A stretch of DNA of 64,000 nucleotides from assembly GCA_934202005.1 (NCBI GenBank), contig CAKPXP010000001.1, positions 1-64,000 of the forward strand, written 5' to 3'. Position numbers and translations under genes: made by a program. This DNA is from an uncultured Selenomonas sp. (lineage in GTDB: Bacteria; Bacillota; Negativicutes; Selenomonadales; Selenomonadaceae). Below are positions 44,727-54,287 of this stretch, piece by piece. Each line of letters opens with the position of its first letter. Position 1 is the first letter of the stretch. The notes under the pieces are model-generated. The model was not told the origin of the DNA, did not search any database, and was given only the letters and a program-made list of their open reading frames with translations.

Positions 44727-45491
44727 ATGCAGCCAATGATGGAGCTGGAGGCGCTGACGAAGCGCTTCCGCCATAAGGATAAGGCGGGCCGCATGGCCTG
44801 GAAGACGGCGGTGGACGGCCTCTCGCTCTCGGTGGGGCGCGGGGAGGTGTTCGGCCTGCTCGGCCCGAACGGCGCGGGCAAGACGACGACGATCCGCATG
44901 CTCACGCTGCTCACGGAGCCGACCTCGGGGCGGATCCTCTACGATGGGCAGGAGGCCGCGGCGCACGCGCGCGCGGTCAAGCGTCTCATCGGCGTTGTGC
45001 CGCAGCATGTGAATTTCGATCAGGATCTCACGGTCTGGGAGAATCTCGAGCTGCACGCGCGGCTGCATCACATGGGACGCGCGGCGCGGGAGGCGCGCAT
45101 CCGGCAGCTGCTCGACTATGTGGAGCTCTCCGAGGTGCAGAACGACGGCGTGCGCCGCCTCTCAGGCGGCATGAAGCGCCGCCTGCTCATCGTGCGCGCG
45201 CTCATCCACCGGCCGCGCGTGCTCTTCCTCGACGAGCCGACGGTCGCGCTCGATCCGCAGGTGCGCCGCCGCATCTGGACGCTCGTGCGCAAGATGAAGG
45301 CGGCGGGCGTGACGGTGTTCCTCACGACGCATTACATCGAGGAGGCGGAGGCGCTTTGCGACCGCGTGGCGATGCTCGCGGGCGGGCGGCTCGTCGACCT
45401 CGATACGCCGGCGCATTTCTGCGAGAAAATGGGACTTCCGACGCTTGAGGATGTGTTCCTCGCGCTCACGGGGAAGAAGGTGCAGCCATGA
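44727..45491 (+). CDS. ABC transporter ATPase (DrrA/NodI type)
   Basis: 254 residues from ATG 44727, 6 bases after CAGGAGG. Walker A GPNGAGKTT (about 49-57), signature RLSGGMKRR (about 143), Walker B VLFLDEPTVALD (about 163). Similar to DrrA/NodI/CcmA-type exporters that move drugs, lipids or polysaccharide parts. Its stop overlaps the start of the membrane partner. The N-terminal segment has an extra KDKAGRMAWKTAV insert before the Walker A. Confidence 0.9.
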   Translation: MQPMMELEALTKRFRHKDKAGRMAWKTAVDGLSLSVGRGEVFGLLGPNGAGKTTTIRMLTLLTEPTSGRILYDGQEAAAHARAVKRLIGVVPQHVNFDQDLTVWENLELHARLHHMGRAAREARIRQLLDYVELSEVQNDGVRRLSGGMKRRLLIVRALIHRPRVLFLDEPTVALDPQVRRRIWTLVRKMKAAGVTVFLTTHYIEEAEALCDRVAMLAGGRLVDLDTPAHFCEKMGLPTLEDVFLALTGKKVQP

Positions 45492-46231
45492 ACGCGCTCA
45501 TGGATATCTGGACGGTGTTCTGGCGCGATTGGGTGGTGCTGCGCCGTCGCCTCACGAAGTTCATCCTCTCGCGCATGGTCGCGCCGATGCTTTATCTCGT
45601 GGCGTTCGGCTGGGGGCTCGGCAGGAGCATCCAGGTGGCGTCCGGCACGTATCTCGATTTCCTCGTGCCGGGCATCCTCGCGCTCAATTCCATGAATATC
45701 AGCTTCAACAGCATCACGCCCGTACACGCGGAGCGCATCTATCACAAGAGCCTCGAGGAGTACCTCATCGCGCCTATCTGGCCGCCCGCGTTCGTCATCG
45801 GCAAGGTGCTCGCCGCCGTGCTGCGCGGCCTCATCTCCTCGGCCATTATCGTCGCACTCGCGCTGCTCTTCGGCGCGCAGATCGCGTTCTCGCCGCTCTT
45901 TCTCGCCGTGCTCGTGCTCAACTGCGTCATCTTCGCGGAGATCGGGTTCCTCGCGGCGATGAAAATCAATACATATGAGGAGATGGGGCAGGTCAATACG
46001 TATATCCTGCTGCCGATGTCGTTCCTCTGCGGCACCTTTTTCTCGACGCACGCGCTGCCGGCGGCTGTGCGATTCTTTATCGAGCTGCTGCCGCTCACGC
46101 ACACGAGCTATCTTCTGCGCGGCCTCGGGACGGGAACGGCGGTATCGCCGCTCTCGCTGCTCGTGCTGCTCGCGTATGCCGTGCTCTGCTTTGCCTGGAG
46201 CTGCCGCGCGTTTTCCCATCTCAGGAGGTAA
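45488..46231 (+). CDS. ABC-2 type transporter permease (NodJ type)
   Basis: 247 residues, six hydrophobic segments, ABC-2 membrane domain (PF01061). YLDFLVPGILALNSMN and LLPLTHTSYLLRGL are typical. Pairs with the preceding ATPase (ATGA overlap). Cargo unknown; it may export a drug or lipid. Confidence 0.88.
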   Translation: MNALMDIWTVFWRDWVVLRRRLTKFILSRMVAPMLYLVAFGWGLGRSIQVASGTYLDFLVPGILALNSMNISFNSITPVHAERIYHKSLEEYLIAPIWPPAFVIGKVLAAVLRGLISSAIIVALALLFGAQIAFSPLFLAVLVLNCVIFAEIGFLAAMKINTYEEMGQVNTYILLPMSFLCGTFFSTHALPAAVRFFIELLPLTHTSYLLRGLGTGTAVSPLSLLVLLAYAVLCFAWSCRAFSHLRR

Positions 46232-46234
46232 ACT

Positions 46235-47098
46235 TTGTTCAAGACGATTCTGCATCACCGCGCGTCCTCATGCGAGGACTGCGCGAAACTCTGCTGCACG
46301 AAAATCGATGATTTCACGGTCCGCATTGGGAGCTTGACGATCTTTGAGCATGTGCATCTCCATGTCCACTGCGGGCAGCTCACGGCGCTCATCGGTCCGA
46401 ACGGCGCGGGCAAGAGCACGCTGCTGCGCTCCATCCTCGGCGAGGTGCCGCACACGGGAACGCTCCACTATGTCGATGCGAAGGGCAAGCATACGGGCCA
46501 TCCCGTCATCGGCTATGTGCCGCAGTATCTGCGCTTCGACGTGAGCGCGCCGACGAGCGTCGAGGATATCTTCATGGCGTGCCTCTCGCGCCGCCCTGTC
46601 TGGCTGCTGCCTGCGGGCAAGCTGCGCGCGCGCATCCAGCGCGGCCTCGCGCGCGTCCACGCGGAGCATCTCATCGACCGGCGGCTCGGCGCGCTCTCAG
46701 GCGGCGAGCTGCAGCGCGTATTGCTCGCGCTTGCGCTCGATCCAATGCCGGATCTCCTGCTGCTCGATGAGCCGGTGTCCGGCGTCGACCAGAACGGCCT
46801 CGAGCTTTTTTATGAGATCGTGGCGGAGCTGCGCGAGCAGGAGGACATGGCCATCATCCTCATCTCGCACGATCTCAACATGGTCGCGAAGCACGCGGAT
46901 CAGGTCGTGCTGCTCGACAAGCGCGTCATCTGCTCGGGAACGCCCGAGGAGGTCTTCGCCGATCAGCGCACGAAACATATCTTCGGCGTGCTCGCGGGCG
47001 AGACGGCGTGCGAGGCCGCGGCGGAGATTCCCGGCGCCGCGCGGGAGCAGGCGGGCGCTGCGCCTGCGGCAGATGCTATGGGAAGGAGGAATGCCTGA
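46235..47098 (+). CDS. znuC: Zinc/manganese ABC transporter ATPase with Cys-rich N-terminus
   Basis: 287 residues, TTG start 4 bases after the permease stop, with AGGAGG over that stop. Walker A GPNGAGKST (about 53-61), signature LSGGELQR (about 154), Walker B LLLLDEPVSGVD (about 170). Best fits ZnuC/MntB-type metal importers together with the next gene. The first 24 residues carry HH and C-x2-C-x3-CC (Cys13, Cys16, Cys20, Cys21), an unusual candidate metal site. The Ala-rich tail of about 30 residues is also extra. No binding protein gene is adjacent. Confidence 0.85.
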   Translation: MFKTILHHRASSCEDCAKLCCTKIDDFTVRIGSLTIFEHVHLHVHCGQLTALIGPNGAGKSTLLRSILGEVPHTGTLHYVDAKGKHTGHPVIGYVPQYLRFDVSAPTSVEDIFMACLSRRPVWLLPAGKLRARIQRGLARVHAEHLIDRRLGALSGGELQRVLLALALDPMPDLLLLDEPVSGVDQNGLELFYEIVAELREQEDMAIILISHDLNMVAKHADQVVLLDKRVICSGTPEEVFADQRTKHIFGVLAGETACEAAAEIPGAAREQAGAAPAADAMGRRNA

Positions 47099-47934
47099 TG
47101 GAGACCATCGCGGGCCTGCTGCCGCAGCTGCTGCCCTTTGAGTGGGCCGCGCACCATTTCATGCAGAACGCGTTCCTCGCCATCCTGCTCGTGACGCCGC
47201 TTTTCGGTCTGATGAGCACGATGGTGGTCGCGAGCCGCATGGCCTTTTTCTCCGACTCGCTGGGTCACGGCGCGTTCACGGGCATCGCCATCGGCGTGCT
47301 GCTCGGCTCCGTTTCGCCGCTTTTGTCGCTTGTGCTCTTTTCCGTGGCGTTCGCAGTGTTCATTACGTATATCAAGAACAAGAGCACGGCGTCGACGGAC
47401 ACCGTCATCGGCGTCTTCTCCTCGACGGCCATCGCGCTTGGCCTCATGCTCATGAGCTACGGCGGCGGATTCAACAAGTTCTCCTCGTATCTCATCGGCG
47501 ACATCCTCAGCGTGACGCCGGAAGATCTCTCGGCGCTCGCCGTTGTCTTCCTGCTCGTGCTCATCGCCTGGGGGGTGCTCTTCAATCAGCTCCTCGTGCT
47601 CTCCATCAACGCCTCGTTCGCGCGCAGCCGCGGCATCCGCGGCTTCTGGGTGGAGAGCGCTTTCGCCGCGCTGCTCGCCGTCGTCGTCTCCATCAGCATC
47701 CAGTGGGTGGGCATCCTCATCATCAACGCCCTGCTTGTGCTGCCCGCGGCCGCCGCGCGCAACGTCGCGCAGAATGTCAAGCAGTACCATCTCTTCTCCA
47801 TGCTCACGGCGCTTTTCTCTGGCATCACGGGCCTGCTGCTTGCGTATTACTTCAACATGGCGGCGGGCGCGACGATCGTCGTCGTCTCGTCGGCGGTGTT
47901 CTTCGCGACGCTGCTGCTCGGCAGGCGGCGCTGA
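47098..47934 (+). CDS. znuB: Zinc/manganese ABC transporter permease
   Basis: 278 residues from ATG 47098, which overlaps the znuC stop, with AAGGAGG upstream. Eight or nine hydrophobic segments of the ABC-3 family (PF00950); SDSLGHGAFTGIAIG and NALLVLPAAAARN are typical motifs. Partner of the znuC-like ATPase; imports a divalent metal with an unlinked binding protein. A foldback element starts 8 bases after the stop. Confidence 0.88.
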   Translation: METIAGLLPQLLPFEWAAHHFMQNAFLAILLVTPLFGLMSTMVVASRMAFFSDSLGHGAFTGIAIGVLLGSVSPLLSLVLFSVAFAVFITYIKNKSTASTDTVIGVFSSTAIALGLMLMSYGGGFNKFSSYLIGDILSVTPEDLSALAVVFLLVLIAWGVLFNQLLVLSINASFARSRGIRGFWVESAFAALLAVVVSISIQWVGILIINALLVLPAAAARNVAQNVKQYHLFSMLTALFSGITGLLLAYYFNMAAGATIVVVSSAVFFATLLLGRRR

Positions 47935-47941
47935 ACTGACA

Positions 47942-48107
47942 TATAGGAAGCGCTGATTAAATGAGGTGCTCCGGATTTATGCGGATGTGCTGTACTCTTC
48001 GGAGACAAACCGCAGGCGTAGCCGAAGCTACGCTGAGGTTTGTCGACGAAGAGAGGACAGCGCAGACGCGTGAAGACGGAGTGCCGAATGAATCAGTGAT
48101 TCCTATA
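47942..48107 (+). repeat. Dispersed foldback element, full copy 4
   Basis: Same orientation as copy 1. Ends are TATAGGAAGCGCTGATT and AATCAGTGATTCCTATA, different from copy 1 yet still complementary. The inner stem is the most complete of the four: CTCTTCG-GA-GACAAACC pairs with GGTTTGTC-GA-CGAAGAG, enclosing GCGTAGC-CGAA-GCTACGC. Confidence 0.9.
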
Positions 48108-48183
48108 GAAAGTGTCGAGGAAAGGCGCGCAGTTCCCACCGTGCGTTTTGCGCGGCGGAGATGATTGAAAGGAAGGATTCCCC

Positions 48184-48576
48184 TTGCCATCGTTTGTCTT
48201 GGTATTCCTCGGCGGCGGCTTCGGTGCCGTCTGCCGCTATCTCGTGACGACGCAGGTTGGCGCGCGGTTCGGGACGGTGTTTCCGTTCGGCACGCTCACG
48301 GTCAATACGCTCGGCAGCTTCCTCATGGGCCTCATCATGGGCGCGCTCCTCTTCCTCGCGGAGCGCACGGGCCTCACGGCCGGTCCGCTGAAGCTCCTCC
48401 TGACCGTCGGCTTCCTCGGCGGCTTCACGACGTTCTCCTCGTTCAGTATGGAGACGATGACGCTCCTGCGCGGCAGCAGCTATTTCTACGCGGCGGCCAA
48501 CGTCGCGCTGAACCTCCTCTGCGGCTTCTGCGCCGTCTGGGCGGGACTCATGCTCGCGCGGATGCTCGTGAGATGA
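48184..48576 (+). CDS. crcB: Fluoride channel FluC/CrcB
   Basis: 130 residues, TTG start after AAAGGAAGG. Four hydrophobic segments; FGAVCRY near the start, the pore segment GTLTVNTLGSF and the TTFSSFSMET phenylalanine-box region are the CrcB signature. It lets fluoride leave the cell as a dual-topology dimer. I looked for a fluoride riboswitch in the 75 bases upstream and did not see one; copy 4 of the foldback element is there instead. Confidence 0.93.
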   Translation: MPSFVLVFLGGGFGAVCRYLVTTQVGARFGTVFPFGTLTVNTLGSFLMGLIMGALLFLAERTGLTAGPLKLLLTVGFLGGFTTFSSFSMETMTLLRGSSYFYAAANVALNLLCGFCAVWAGLMLARMLVR

Positions 48577-48648
48577 GATGCTAGGGGGCAGGGAATGCCC
48601 TGCGGCCTGACGCTGCACGCGGAAATAGTTGAATAAGCGATACCATTC

Positions 48649-48691
48649 AAATGGGACACGCTCGTACTGGTTATGAGCGTGTCCCATTTTT
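48649..48691 (+). terminator. Terminator after crcB
   Basis: ATGGGACACGCTC pairs perfectly with GAGCGTGTCCCAT, followed by TTTTT. Confidence 0.92.
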
Positions 48692-48826
48692 GCAGTTACA
48701 AAAAATAAACGTGGCAGCGCCTTGCAAAATATAAGCAACCGCGGTATGATATAGCCGAAATGAATATAAAAAATATATCTAACAGCAGGCGAAATACAAA
48801 AAATATATATAGGAGATGAAACGACC

Positions 48827-49753
48827 TTGGATCTGAAGCAGCTGCATTATTTTATGACCATCGTCAAGGAGCAGCAGATCACGGCAGCCGCCAAGAAGCT
48901 GCACATGACACAGCCGCCGTTATCGCATCAGATGAAGCTGTTGGAAACGGAGCTCTCTGCCCAGCTCTTCAAACGCGGCTCGCAGTATATCGAGCTCACG
49001 GAGGCGGGGCGTCTGCTTGCGCGGCGCGCGCAGCAGCTTCTGGATATGGCGGATGATACCGTGCGCGAGATCGATGAGCTCAATCAGCGTCTCGAGGGAA
49101 CGCTTTCCATCGGGACGATCTCCTCGTCCGGCAGCATCCTGCTCAGTCCGGGGATGCAGGCGTTTCATCGGGAATACCGCAAGGTTCATTTCGAGATTCA
49201 CGATGCCAACACGTATCAGCTGATCGAGGAGCTTGAGAAGGGCATCATCGAGATCGGCATCGTGCGCACGCCGTTCCATACGAGTCCGTTCAACTGCCGG
49301 TTCCTGAATACGGAGCCCATGGCCGCCGTCATGACGGCGGATCTCGACTGGTGTCCCGAGCGGGAGGAGATCGCGGTGACGGAGCTGCACGAGCGGCCGC
49401 TCATCATCTATCGGCGCTTCCAGCAGCTGCTGCAGGAAGTCTTCGACGAGAAGCAGGTGGCGCCTGAGATATCCTGCCGCAATGACGACGCGAGGACCAC
49501 TGTCCTCTGGGCCAACGCGGGCCTTGGCATCGGCATCGTGCCGCGCTCGGCGGTGGAGCTGGCTGCGCATGAGCAGCTGCGTGTCAAGACCATCGCTGAG
49601 CCGGCGCTCGAAACTCATATCGCGGCTGTCTGGCGGCGTCATACGGAGCTTTCGCGGATCGGAGAAGCATTTTTGACGGCACTTTGCGGCCCGGACGCGG
49701 CGGCAGAGGCAGACGGGAAACAGGAGGAAAATCAATGTCCGACGAGGAAATGA
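48827..49753 (+). CDS. LysR-family transcriptional regulator
   Basis: 308 residues, TTG start 10 bases after AGGAGA. N-terminal winged helix-turn-helix (about 1-60; QITAAAKKLHMTQPPLSHQMKLLE) and C-terminal effector domain (about 90-295). Its end overlaps the first chromate-transporter gene by 19 bases, so it probably regulates that pair and is co-transcribed with it. Effector unknown. Confidence 0.92.
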   Translation: MDLKQLHYFMTIVKEQQITAAAKKLHMTQPPLSHQMKLLETELSAQLFKRGSQYIELTEAGRLLARRAQQLLDMADDTVREIDELNQRLEGTLSIGTISSSGSILLSPGMQAFHREYRKVHFEIHDANTYQLIEELEKGIIEIGIVRTPFHTSPFNCRFLNTEPMAAVMTADLDWCPEREEIAVTELHERPLIIYRRFQQLLQEVFDEKQVAPEISCRNDDARTTVLWANAGLGIGIVPRSAVELAAHEQLRVKTIAEPALETHIAAVWRRHTELSRIGEAFLTALCGPDAAAEADGKQEENQCPTRK

Positions 49754-50322
49754 AATCTGTGGCAGCGAGCTGCCGCCATTTTTACTGGAAGCTGTTCCAA
49801 TCGACGTTTCTCATCAGCGCGTTCACGGTGGGCGGCGGCTTCGTGATCATCCCGCTGCTGCGCGCCAAGTATGTGGACGAGTACGGCTGGCTCGATGATA
49901 AGGAGACGCTGAACCTCGTCTCCATCGCCCAGTCCATGCCCGGCGTCGTGGCGGTCAATGCCGCCATCATCCTCGGGTATCGCATGGCAGGCCTCCGTGG
50001 GGCGCTCACGGCGCTTGCGGCGACCATCCTGCCGCCGCTTGTCACGCTGTCCGTCATCTCCTGCGCCTATGACTGGTTTGCGACCAATCCCTATGTGCGC
50101 TATGCGCTCAAGGGCATGCAGTGCGGGGCCACGGCCCTGATCGTCAATGTGGCCATCGACCTCTTGCAGAAGCAGTGGCGGAAGAAGCTGCTCTGGCCGC
50201 TCGCGATCATTGTCGGCACTTTCGTGGCCAATTTCTTTTTCGGTGTCAATATCATGCTGCTCGTGGTGATCGACGGACTGCTGGGCCTGGTCTTCCTGCG
50301 CGGCGCGGCGTATGGGAAATAA
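49735..50322 (+). CDS. Short-chain chromate transporter, subunit 1
   Basis: 195 residues from ATG 49735 (AGGAGG 7 bases before). One CHR domain (PF02417): FTVGGGFVIIPLL near the start and SIAQSMPGVVAVNAA are family motifs; about six hydrophobic segments. Single-domain members work as pairs. Substrate may be chromate or sulfate-like anions, or another anion. Confidence 0.87.
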   Translation: MSDEEMKSVAASCRHFYWKLFQSTFLISAFTVGGGFVIIPLLRAKYVDEYGWLDDKETLNLVSIAQSMPGVVAVNAAIILGYRMAGLRGALTALAATILPPLVTLSVISCAYDWFATNPYVRYALKGMQCGATALIVNVAIDLLQKQWRKKLLWPLAIIVGTFVANFFFGVNIMLLVVIDGLLGLVFLRGAAYGK

Positions 50323-50337
50323 GGGAGGGCGGAACGC

Positions 50338-50910
50338 ATGATTTATCTGATCTTGTTCTGGGAGTTCGCCAAGGTCGGCATTTTCTGCGTGGGCGGCGGC
50401 TATGCTTCGATGCCGCTGATCCAGGCGGCTGTGGTGGACACGTATCATTGGATGAGCCTCGGGGAGTTCGTGGATATCTTCACCATTTCCCAGATGACGC
50501 CGGGGCCGATCGGCATCAACGCCGCCACCTTCGCCGGCATGAAGATCGCCGGCATCCCGGGCGCCGTCTGCGCCACGGTGGGCTTCTGCACGCCGTCGCT
50601 GCTCCTTGGCATCATCCTGGCGAATCTCTTTTTCCGCTATGGCGATATCGGCCCCATCCGCGGCATCCTCAACGGGCTGCGGCCTGCTGTGGTGGCCCTC
50701 ATCGCTGTCGCCGGCATCAGCTTCGTGGTCCTCGCGCTCTGGAATACGGAGACGCTGCCGGAGGATCTCTCGGCCCTCGATCCGCTGGGCGTCATTATCC
50801 TGGCGCTTTCCCTCGTGGCGGTGCGCAGGAAGGCCGGCGTGATCAAGCTCCTGGCCGGCACGGGCGTGGCAGGACTCGCGCTGGGGCTCGCCCAGCAGAT
50901 GCTGCGCTGA
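50338..50910 (+). CDS. Short-chain chromate transporter, subunit 2
   Basis: 190 residues with one CHR domain: FCVGGGYASMPLI and TISQMTPGPIGINAATFAG match the second-half signature of ChrA. Starts 15 bases after subunit 1. The two together equal a full-length ChrA split into halves, a known arrangement. Confidence 0.88.
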   Translation: MIYLILFWEFAKVGIFCVGGGYASMPLIQAAVVDTYHWMSLGEFVDIFTISQMTPGPIGINAATFAGMKIAGIPGAVCATVGFCTPSLLLGIILANLFFRYGDIGPIRGILNGLRPAVVALIAVAGISFVVLALWNTETLPEDLSALDPLGVIILALSLVAVRRKAGVIKLLAGTGVAGLALGLAQQMLR

Positions 50911-50980
50911 AAGCAAGACGCAGCCGGCACGCTGCCATTACGCACCGGCTGCCGCGAGCGCGGCGGAGGGGAGGTGGTTG

Positions 50981-51010
50981 AGAAACCACTGATTTATTCA
51001 GCGGTTCCTT
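50981..51010 (+). repeat. Miniature foldback element 2
   Basis: AGAAACCACTGATT-TA-TTCAGCGGTTCCTT, a near-palindrome of joined element ends. Its last two T form the first bases of the leuS -35 box. Confidence 0.75.
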
Positions 51011-51037
51011 GACGCGAGCGCCTATCCCCGCTATAAT
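51009..51037 (+). promoter_or_regulatory. Promoter of leuS
   Basis: TTGACG (51009-51014), 17 bases, TATAAT (51032-51037). The -35 starts inside the miniature repeat. Confidence 0.8.
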
Positions 51038-51043
51038 AGACGA

Positions 51044-51286
51044 TATGTAAATCCGTAAATCCGATGAACCAGAGCAGTAGGCGCGATATGGCGGCAGAGA
51101 GCCGGCGGCAGGTGTGAGCCGGTGCCAGCAGCGTTGAACTCACTGGGGAGGAGCGGCGGGGAAACTCGCCGACGCGTGCAGCGTTAGCGCATGAGAGGAC
51201 AGATGGCGCCTGGCTATCTGTCAAGCAGGGTGGTACCGCGAGTTTTCGTCCCTGGATGCCGTATGGCGTCCGGGGGCGTTTTATTT
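51044..51286 (+). promoter_or_regulatory. Leucine T-box leader
   Basis: The T-box sequence AGGGTGGTACCGCG is at 51227-51240, followed by a terminator (CGTCCCTGGATGCC pairs with GGCGTCCGGGGGCG, TTTTATTTT). The stem I specifier loop reads GAA-CTC-AC, giving a CTC leucine codon at 51139-51141, consistent with the leuS gene downstream. Uncharged tRNA-Leu would prevent termination. Confidence 0.94.
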
Positions 51287-51326
51287 TGGGAGCCGCACAC
51301 GAGCGGCTTCTCTGGGAGGAAAATCA

Positions 51327-53804
51327 ATGGAACGCTACAATCCGCAGGAAATCGAAAAGAAATGGCAGAAGAAATGGGAGGAGGAGCAGGTCTACAAGAC
51401 GGAGGCCGATCCCGCGCGCCCGAAGTATTACGCGCTCGAGATGTTCCCGTATCCCTCGGGCAATCTCCACATGGGTCATGTGCGCAACTACTCCATCGGC
51501 GATGTCATGGCGCGCTACAAGACGATGGAGGGCTACAACGTGCTGCATCCGATGGGCTTCGACTCGTTCGGCATGCCGGCGGAGAACGCGGCCATCAAGC
51601 ACGGCGTGAAGCCCGCGGACTGGACGTACAGCAACATCGAGAACATGGAGCGCCAGCAGAAGGAGATGGGCCTTTCCTACGATTGGGAGCGCGAGGTCAA
51701 GACCTGCGATCCGTCATACTACAAGTGGACGCAGTGGCTCTTCGAGCTTTTCTACAAACGCGGCCTCGCGTACAAGAAAAAGGCGTCGGTCAACTGGTGC
51801 GATACCTGCGGCACGGTGCTCGCGAACGAGCAGGTCATCGACGGCAAGTGCTGGCGCTGCGACTCGCCCGTGGAGAAAAAGGATCTCTCGCAGTGGTTCC
51901 TGAAAATCACGGACTACGCCGACGTGCTGCTGAAGGATCTCGATAAGCTCAAGGGATGGCCGGAGCGCGTCAAGACGATGCAGGAGAACTGGATCGGCCG
52001 CAGCGAGGGCCTCGAATTCTCGCTCGACTGCCCGGCGCTCGGGACGAAGATCGCCGCCTATACGACGCGCCCCGATACGGTCTACGGCATCACGTTCCTC
52101 GCGCTCGCGGCGGAGCATCCGCTCATCGAAGCCATCTGCGAGAAGAGCGGCAAGGCCGAGGAGATCCGCGCGTTCGTCAAGCGCGTGCGCAGCACGAGCG
52201 AGATCGAGCGCACCTCGAGCGAGTCGGAGAAGGAGGGCATCAATACCGGGATCGTCTGCGTGAACCCCTTCAACGGCAAGGAGGTGCAGATCTGGATCAC
52301 GAACTACGTGCTCGCGGACTACGGCACGGGCGCGGTCATCGGCGTGCCGTCGGAGGACTCGCGCGACTGGATGTTCGCGACGAAGTACGGCATCCCGAAG
52401 ATCATCACGCTGCAGCCGCGCGACCATGAGCTGAAGCTCGAGGAGATGACGGAGGCCTACACGGACAAGGACGGCGTCCTCGTGAACTCCGCGGAGTTCA
52501 CCGGCCTCGACATCAAGGCCGCGATGCAGGGCATCATGGACAAGGCGGAAAAAGAGGGCTTCGGCAAGCGCCGCGTGAATTTCCGCCTGCGCGACTGGCT
52601 CATCTCGCGCCAGCGCTACTGGGGCGCGCCGATCCCTGTCATCAACTGCCCGCACTGCGGTGAGGTGCTCGTGCCGGAGGAGGATCTGCCGGTGCTGCTG
52701 CCGGAGGATGTGTCGTTCGAGCAGGGCAGCCTTTCGCCGCTCGCGTCGAGCGAGCGCTTTGTGCATTGCAAGTGTCCGAAATGCGGCGCGGACGCGACGC
52801 GCGAGACGGACACGATGGATACGTTCATCTGCTCCTCGTGGTACTATCTGCGCTACACCGATCCGAAGAACGACAAGGCGCCGTTCGCGAAGGACAAGGT
52901 GAACTACTGGGCGCCGGTCGACCAGTACATCGGCGGCATCGAGCACGCCATCCTGCATCTGCTGTACTCGCGCTTCTTCACGAAGGTGCTGCACGACGCG
53001 GGGCTCGTCGATTTCGATGAGCCGTTCACGAATCTGCTCACGCAGGGCATGGTCTTAAAAGACGGCTCGAAGATGTCGAAGTCGAAGGGCAATGTTGTCT
53101 CGCCGGAGGAAATCATCGCGAAATACGGCGCCGATACCGCGCGCCTCTTCATCCTCTTCGCGGCGCCCGTTGACCGCGATCTTGAATGGAGCGACCAGGG
53201 CGTCGAGGGCGCGTACCGCTTCCTCGGCCGCGTCTGGCGCATCCTGCTGCATTTCGAGCAGGCGGTCAAGGCGGGCGAGGACGCCTATGACGTGAGCGCG
53301 CTCACGAAGGAGGAGAAAGACCTGCGCCGCGTGCTCCATACGACGATCAAGAAGGTCACGGAGGACATCCGCGACAGGTTCATGTTCAATACGGCGGTCT
53401 CCTCCGTCATGGAGCTCGTCAACGCCATCTATACGTTCCAGGACAAGGAGCTGAACGCGGGGCTCGCGCGAGAGACGGCGCGCAACCTCCTGCTCATGCT
53501 CGCGCCGTTCGCGCCGCACATCACGGAGGAGCTCTGGAGCCGCCTCTTCGCCGAGGGCAGCGTCCATCAGCAGAAATGGCCGTCCTTTGACGCCGAGGCG
53601 CTCAAGGTCGACGAGGTCGAGATCGTCTTGCAGATCAACGGCAAGGTGCGCGGCCGCATCATGCTCCCCGCAGGCGCCGATCGGGCGGCGATGGAGCAGG
53701 CGGCGAAGGAGAACGCGCGCGTGCAGGAGCTCACGGCGGGCAAGACCATCGTCAAGGTCATCTGCGTGCCGAAGAAGCTCGTGAACATCGTCGTGAAGGG
53801 CTGA
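51327..53804 (+). CDS. leuS: Leucyl-tRNA synthetase
   Basis: 825 residues, class I synthetase. HIGH motif in [15 protein letters not shown] (about 44), CP1 editing domain about 220-420 (threonine-rich TTRPDTVYG), zinc-like CPHC/CPKC cysteines in the 440-490 region, KMSKS in [10 protein letters not shown] (about 580), and a C-terminal anticodon and tail domain. Controlled by the leucine T-box leader. Confidence 0.97.
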   Translation: MERYNPQEIEKKWQKKWEEEQVYKTEADPARPKYYALEMFPYPSGNLHMGHVRNYSIGDVMARYKTMEGYNVLHPMGFDSFGMPAENAAIKHGVKPADWTYSNIENMERQQKEMGLSYDWEREVKTCDPSYYKWTQWLFELFYKRGLAYKKKASVNWCDTCGTVLANEQVIDGKCWRCDSPVEKKDLSQWFLKITDYADVLLKDLDKLKGWPERVKTMQENWIGRSEGLEFSLDCPALGTKIAAYTTRPDTVYGITFLALAAEHPLIEAICEKSGKAEEIRAFVKRVRSTSEIERTSSESEKEGINTGIVCVNPFNGKEVQIWITNYVLADYGTGAVIGVPSEDSRDWMFATKYGIPKIITLQPRDHELKLEEMTEAYTDKDGVLVNSAEFTGLDIKAAMQGIMDKAEKEGFGKRRVNFRLRDWLISRQRYWGAPIPVINCPHCGEVLVPEEDLPVLLPEDVSFEQGSLSPLASSERFVHCKCPKCGADATRETDTMDTFICSSWYYLRYTDPKNDKAPFAKDKVNYWAPVDQYIGGIEHAILHLLYSRFFTKVLHDAGLVDFDEPFTNLLTQGMVLKDGSKMSKSKGNVVSPEEIIAKYGADTARLFILFAAPVDRDLEWSDQGVEGAYRFLGRVWRILLHFEQAVKAGEDAYDVSALTKEEKDLRRVLHTTIKKVTEDIRDRFMFNTAVSSVMELVNAIYTFQDKELNAGLARETARNLLLMLAPFAPHITEELWSRLFAEGSVHQQKWPSFDAEALKVDEVEIVLQINGKVRGRIMLPAGADRAAMEQAAKENARVQELTAGKTIVKVICVPKKLVNIVVKG

Positions 53805-53867
53805 GGAAAGCACGGGTTCATCAAGTAGCTGATATAGCGATATATACAGGTAATGCCATCACGGCAT

Positions 53868-53910
53868 AAAAAATACCAGGACATCATTTGGAGGTGTCCT
53901 GGTATTTTTT
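53868..53910. terminator. Bidirectional terminator, leuS and azlD
   Basis: AAAATACCAGGACA pairs with TGTCCTGGTATTTT around a 10-base loop, with A and T runs on both sides; it serves the convergent genes. Confidence 0.9.
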
Positions 53911-53981
53911 ATTGTTGGTATGCGGTATCGCTGCATCTGGCATGGTGTAAGATATGGCAGGAAAACAGCCGGAGGTGCGTC

Positions 53982-54287
53982 TTAGCAGAGCAGCAGCTCG
54001 ACGCCGAAGACGATGAGGCAGCAGGCGGCGGAGACTTTGAAGAGGCTCGCGCCGTACCAGGCGAGCGCGATGCCCGCGAGGAAGGCGAGCGCGCCGGATA
54101 TCGGCGTCTGCGTGGCGGAGAGGATGGCGGGGAAGGTCATGACGGCGAGCGTCACGTAGGGGACGTAGTAGAGGAAGGAGCGCAGGAAGGTGTTTTTGAT
54201 CTCCCCGCGGATGAGGGTGAGCGGCACGAGGCGGATGGCGATGGTCACGGCGCTCATGACGAGCAGATAGAGATACATGGAGTCCAT
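53982..54287 (-). CDS. azlD: AzlD branched-chain amino acid export subunit
   Basis: 101 residues with three or four hydrophobic segments, the standard AzlD length; AVTIAIRLVPLTLI is typical. It pairs with AzlC, whose stop overlaps this start, to export branched-chain amino acids or analogues. Confidence 0.9.
   Translation of the reverse strand: MDSMYLYLLVMSAVTIAIRLVPLTLIRGEIKNTFLRSFLYYVPYVTLAVMTFPAILSATQTPISGALAFLAGIALAWYGASLFKVSAACCLIVFGVELLLC

Noticed and set aside
48108..48183. Fluoride riboswitch before crcB
   Set aside because: The short region shows none of the conserved pseudoknot sequence; most of the upstream space is the foldback element.
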